Source: WYZ-LMO6 sp964509845
Lineage (GTDB): Archaea; Hadarchaeota; Hadarchaeia; Hadarchaeales; WYZ-LMO6
Length of the DNA: 12,378 nucleotides
Direction: 5' to 3'
NCBI GenBank assembly: GCA_964509845.1
Contig: CAZDZG010000030.1
Coordinates: 1-12,378, forward strand
Part shown: in pieces, positions 11,474 through 12,378 of the stretch
Position numbering within the stretch: position 1 is the first letter of the stretch
Layout of the letters: every line of letters starts with the position of its first letter
Translations under genes and position numbers: made by a program
The notes under the pieces: model-generated
Told to the model about the DNA's origin: nothing
What the model saw: the letters and a program-made list of their open reading frames with translations, nothing else
Databases searched by the model: none

Positions 11474-12274
11474 GTGGAGCTGAGGATAAACCTCCTCACC
11501 GAAGAGGACATGGAGCTGAGGCTGGAGGGGATAGATCCGGCCCTGGCCAACTCCCTGAGAAGGGCCATCCTGAGGGAGGTCCCGGTCATGGCGGTGGACG
11601 AGCTCGAGGTGAAGTACAACGACTCCACCCTCCACGACGAGATCATAGCCCACCGCCTGGCCATGCTCCCCCTCCGTACCCCTCTGAAGGGCTACAGCCT
11701 GAGGGAGGAGTGCAGGTGCGGGGGGAAGGGGTGCACCGAGTGCACCGTCACCCTTTCCCTCCAGAAGGAGGGTCCCTGCCTGGTGACCAGCGGGGACTTG
11801 AGGTCCTCCGACGAGGAGGTGGTTCCCGTGAGCGCCACCGTACCGATCGTGAAGCTGGAGAAGGGACAGAGGCTGGAGCTGACGGCCTTCGCCAGGCTGG
11901 GGAGGGGCAAGGAGCATGCGAAGTGGCAGGCTGGCATAGCCTCCTACAAGTACCAGCCCATCGTGAGGGTGGACACCGGCAAGTGCGACGGATGCGGGGG
12001 GTGCGTGGAGGTCTGCCCTCCCAGGATCCTCACTCCCTCGGACGGGAAGGTTGCGGTGAGGGAGGTGGAGAGGTGCATCATGTGCAGAGCGTGCGAGAAG
12101 GAATGCAGGAGGAAGGCGATTGCGGTAAGCTTTGACGACAGCAGGTTCATCTTCAGGGTGGAGAGTTACGGCTCCCTACCGCCCGAGCAGCTCTTTCTGA
12201 AGGCGGTGGAGGTCCTGCAGGAAAAGTGCAGGAAGTTCGGGAAGCTGGTGGAGAAGCTCGAGGGAAAAGAATAA
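11474..12274 (+). CDS. rpo3: DNA-directed RNA polymerase subunit Rpo3 (RpoD) with two-cluster ferredoxin domain, GTG start
   Basis: A 266-residue homologue of Rpb3 and of half of the bacterial alpha dimer. It pairs with Rpo11 to nucleate RNA polymerase assembly. The alpha-type dimerisation domain contains DPALANSLRRAILREVPVMA (21-40) and EIIAHRLAMLPL (56-67). A zinc-type loop C80-x-C82-x4-C87-x2-C90 resembles the Rpb3 zinc site. An inserted ferredoxin-like domain carries two full cysteine sets, C171/C174/C177/C181 (followed by Pro) and C201/C204/C207/C211, enough for two [4Fe-4S] clusters; some archaea keep only one cluster or none. The C-terminal helix (SLPPEQLFLKAVEVLQEKCR) completes the dimerisation domain. 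The GTG follows the S11 stop directly, with GGAGGAGGGTC in front as the ribosome site. Confidence 0.96.
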   Translation: MELRINLLTEEDMELRLEGIDPALANSLRRAILREVPVMAVDELEVKYNDSTLHDEIIAHRLAMLPLRTPLKGYSLREECRCGGKGCTECTVTLSLQKEGPCLVTSGDLRSSDEEVVPVSATVPIVKLEKGQRLELTAFARLGRGKEHAKWQAGIASYKYQPIVRVDTGKCDGCGGCVEVCPPRILTPSDGKVAVREVERCIMCRACEKECRRKAIAVSFDDSRFIFRVESYGSLPPEQLFLKAVEVLQEKCRKFGKLVEKLEGKE

Positions 12275-12280
12275 ACCTTA
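12265..12280 (+). promoter_or_regulatory. Possible TATA-like element of tRNA-Leu
   Basis: AAAAGAATAAACCTTA overlaps the rpo3 stop codon (TAA, 12272-12274). It lies about 21-36 nt before the tRNA 5' end, the usual archaeal promoter distance. The A/T richness stands out against the surrounding GC-rich sequence. The tRNA could equally be processed from the rpo3 transcript. Confidence 0.35.
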
Positions 12281-12300
12281 CGGGGGGTTAGAATAAAAGA

Positions 12301-12378
12301 GCGGGGGTAGCCAAGCCAGGTCTAAGGCGCTGGCCTGAGGCGCCAGTCCCGTAGGGGTTCGGGGGTTCAAATCCCCTC
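12301..12378 (+). tRNA. tRNA-Leu(GAG), 3' end cut by window
   Basis: The 5' acceptor strand GCGGGGG begins at 12301, and the D arm is GCC...GGC (12310-12328). The anticodon stem CTGGC/GCCAG holds the loop CTGAGGC with anticodon GAG at 12337-12339 (Leu, CUC/CUU). A long class II variable arm (TCCCGTAGGGG core) and the T arm GGGGG-TTCAAAT-CCCCT follow. The window ends one base into the 3' acceptor strand, so about 7 bases plus any CCA are missing. No intron is seen. In many euryarchaea a tRNA-Leu stands here before rpl18e, which is likely the next gene. Confidence 0.93.

Noticed and set aside
10988..11917. 309-codon open frame on the - strand
   Set aside because: It lies opposite S4, S11 and rpo3, all confidently identified, and has low-complexity composition.
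11068..12135. 355-codon + strand frame overlapping S11 and rpo3
   Set aside because: It is a +2-frame shadow rich in Gly, Glu, Arg and His; both real genes in the other frames carry full family motifs.
1..12378. CRISPR array, insertion sequence, phage or defence genes
   Set aside because: No spaced direct repeats, transposase-like frames or terminal inverted repeats were seen; almost all of the window is explained by housekeeping genes.

Overview
The window is a block of archaeal chromosome that is GC-rich and strongly purine-biased on the + strand. It holds most of the spc-type ribosomal protein operon, followed by the alpha-type operon. The archaeal assignment rests on several points: archaeal/eukaryal-specific ribosomal proteins (eS4, eL32, eL19, eL34, eL14), an archaeal SecY, the H/ACA pseudouridine synthase Cbf5, and RNA polymerase subunit Rpo3 fused to a ferredoxin-like domain. 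The order eL34-cmk-eL14-cbf5-tRNA-S13-S4-S11-rpo3-tRNA-Leu is the one I associate with euryarchaeal genomes. The all-G:C acceptor stem of the complete tRNA, heavy use of AGG for Arg, and E/R/K/V-rich proteins suggest a thermophile. I cannot name a genus.

Layout. Positions 1-420 (- strand): two small beta-grasp (MoaD/ThiS/SAMP-like) proteins in tandem, the downstream one cut by the window edge. Positions 421-493: a short divergent promoter region. Positions 494-9858 (+ strand): one unbroken run of 17 genes: S4e, L5, S14, S8, L6, L32e, L19e, L18, S5, L30, L15, secY, an EMC3/YidC-like membrane protein (DUF106), L34e, cmk, L14e and cbf5. Gaps are 0-11 nt or genes overlap. Positions 9859-9945: a small spacer with two short hairpins. 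Positions 9946-10033: tRNA-Ser(GGA). From 10082: S13 behind its own TATA box, apparently leaderless, then S4, S11 and rpo3 to 12274. From 12301: tRNA-Leu(GAG), truncated at the window end.

The genes work together in building the translation and secretion machinery: ribosomal subunits, rRNA pseudouridylation, the Sec translocon with an Oxa1-superfamily insertase candidate, CMP kinase for nucleotide supply, and the Rpo3 subunit that nucleates RNA polymerase assembly.

This is mostly a conserved housekeeping region, and I see no CRISPR array, transposon, phage or defence locus. I did not find an undescribed system. The points most worth a second look are the tandem ubiquitin-like genes at the operon break, the missing adk after secY, the membrane-anchored N-terminal extension on the EMC3-like protein, and the recurrent TTGA stop/start coupling. 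One ribosomal gene (S14, 47 codons, TTG start) is short enough to be missed by ordinary ORF calling.
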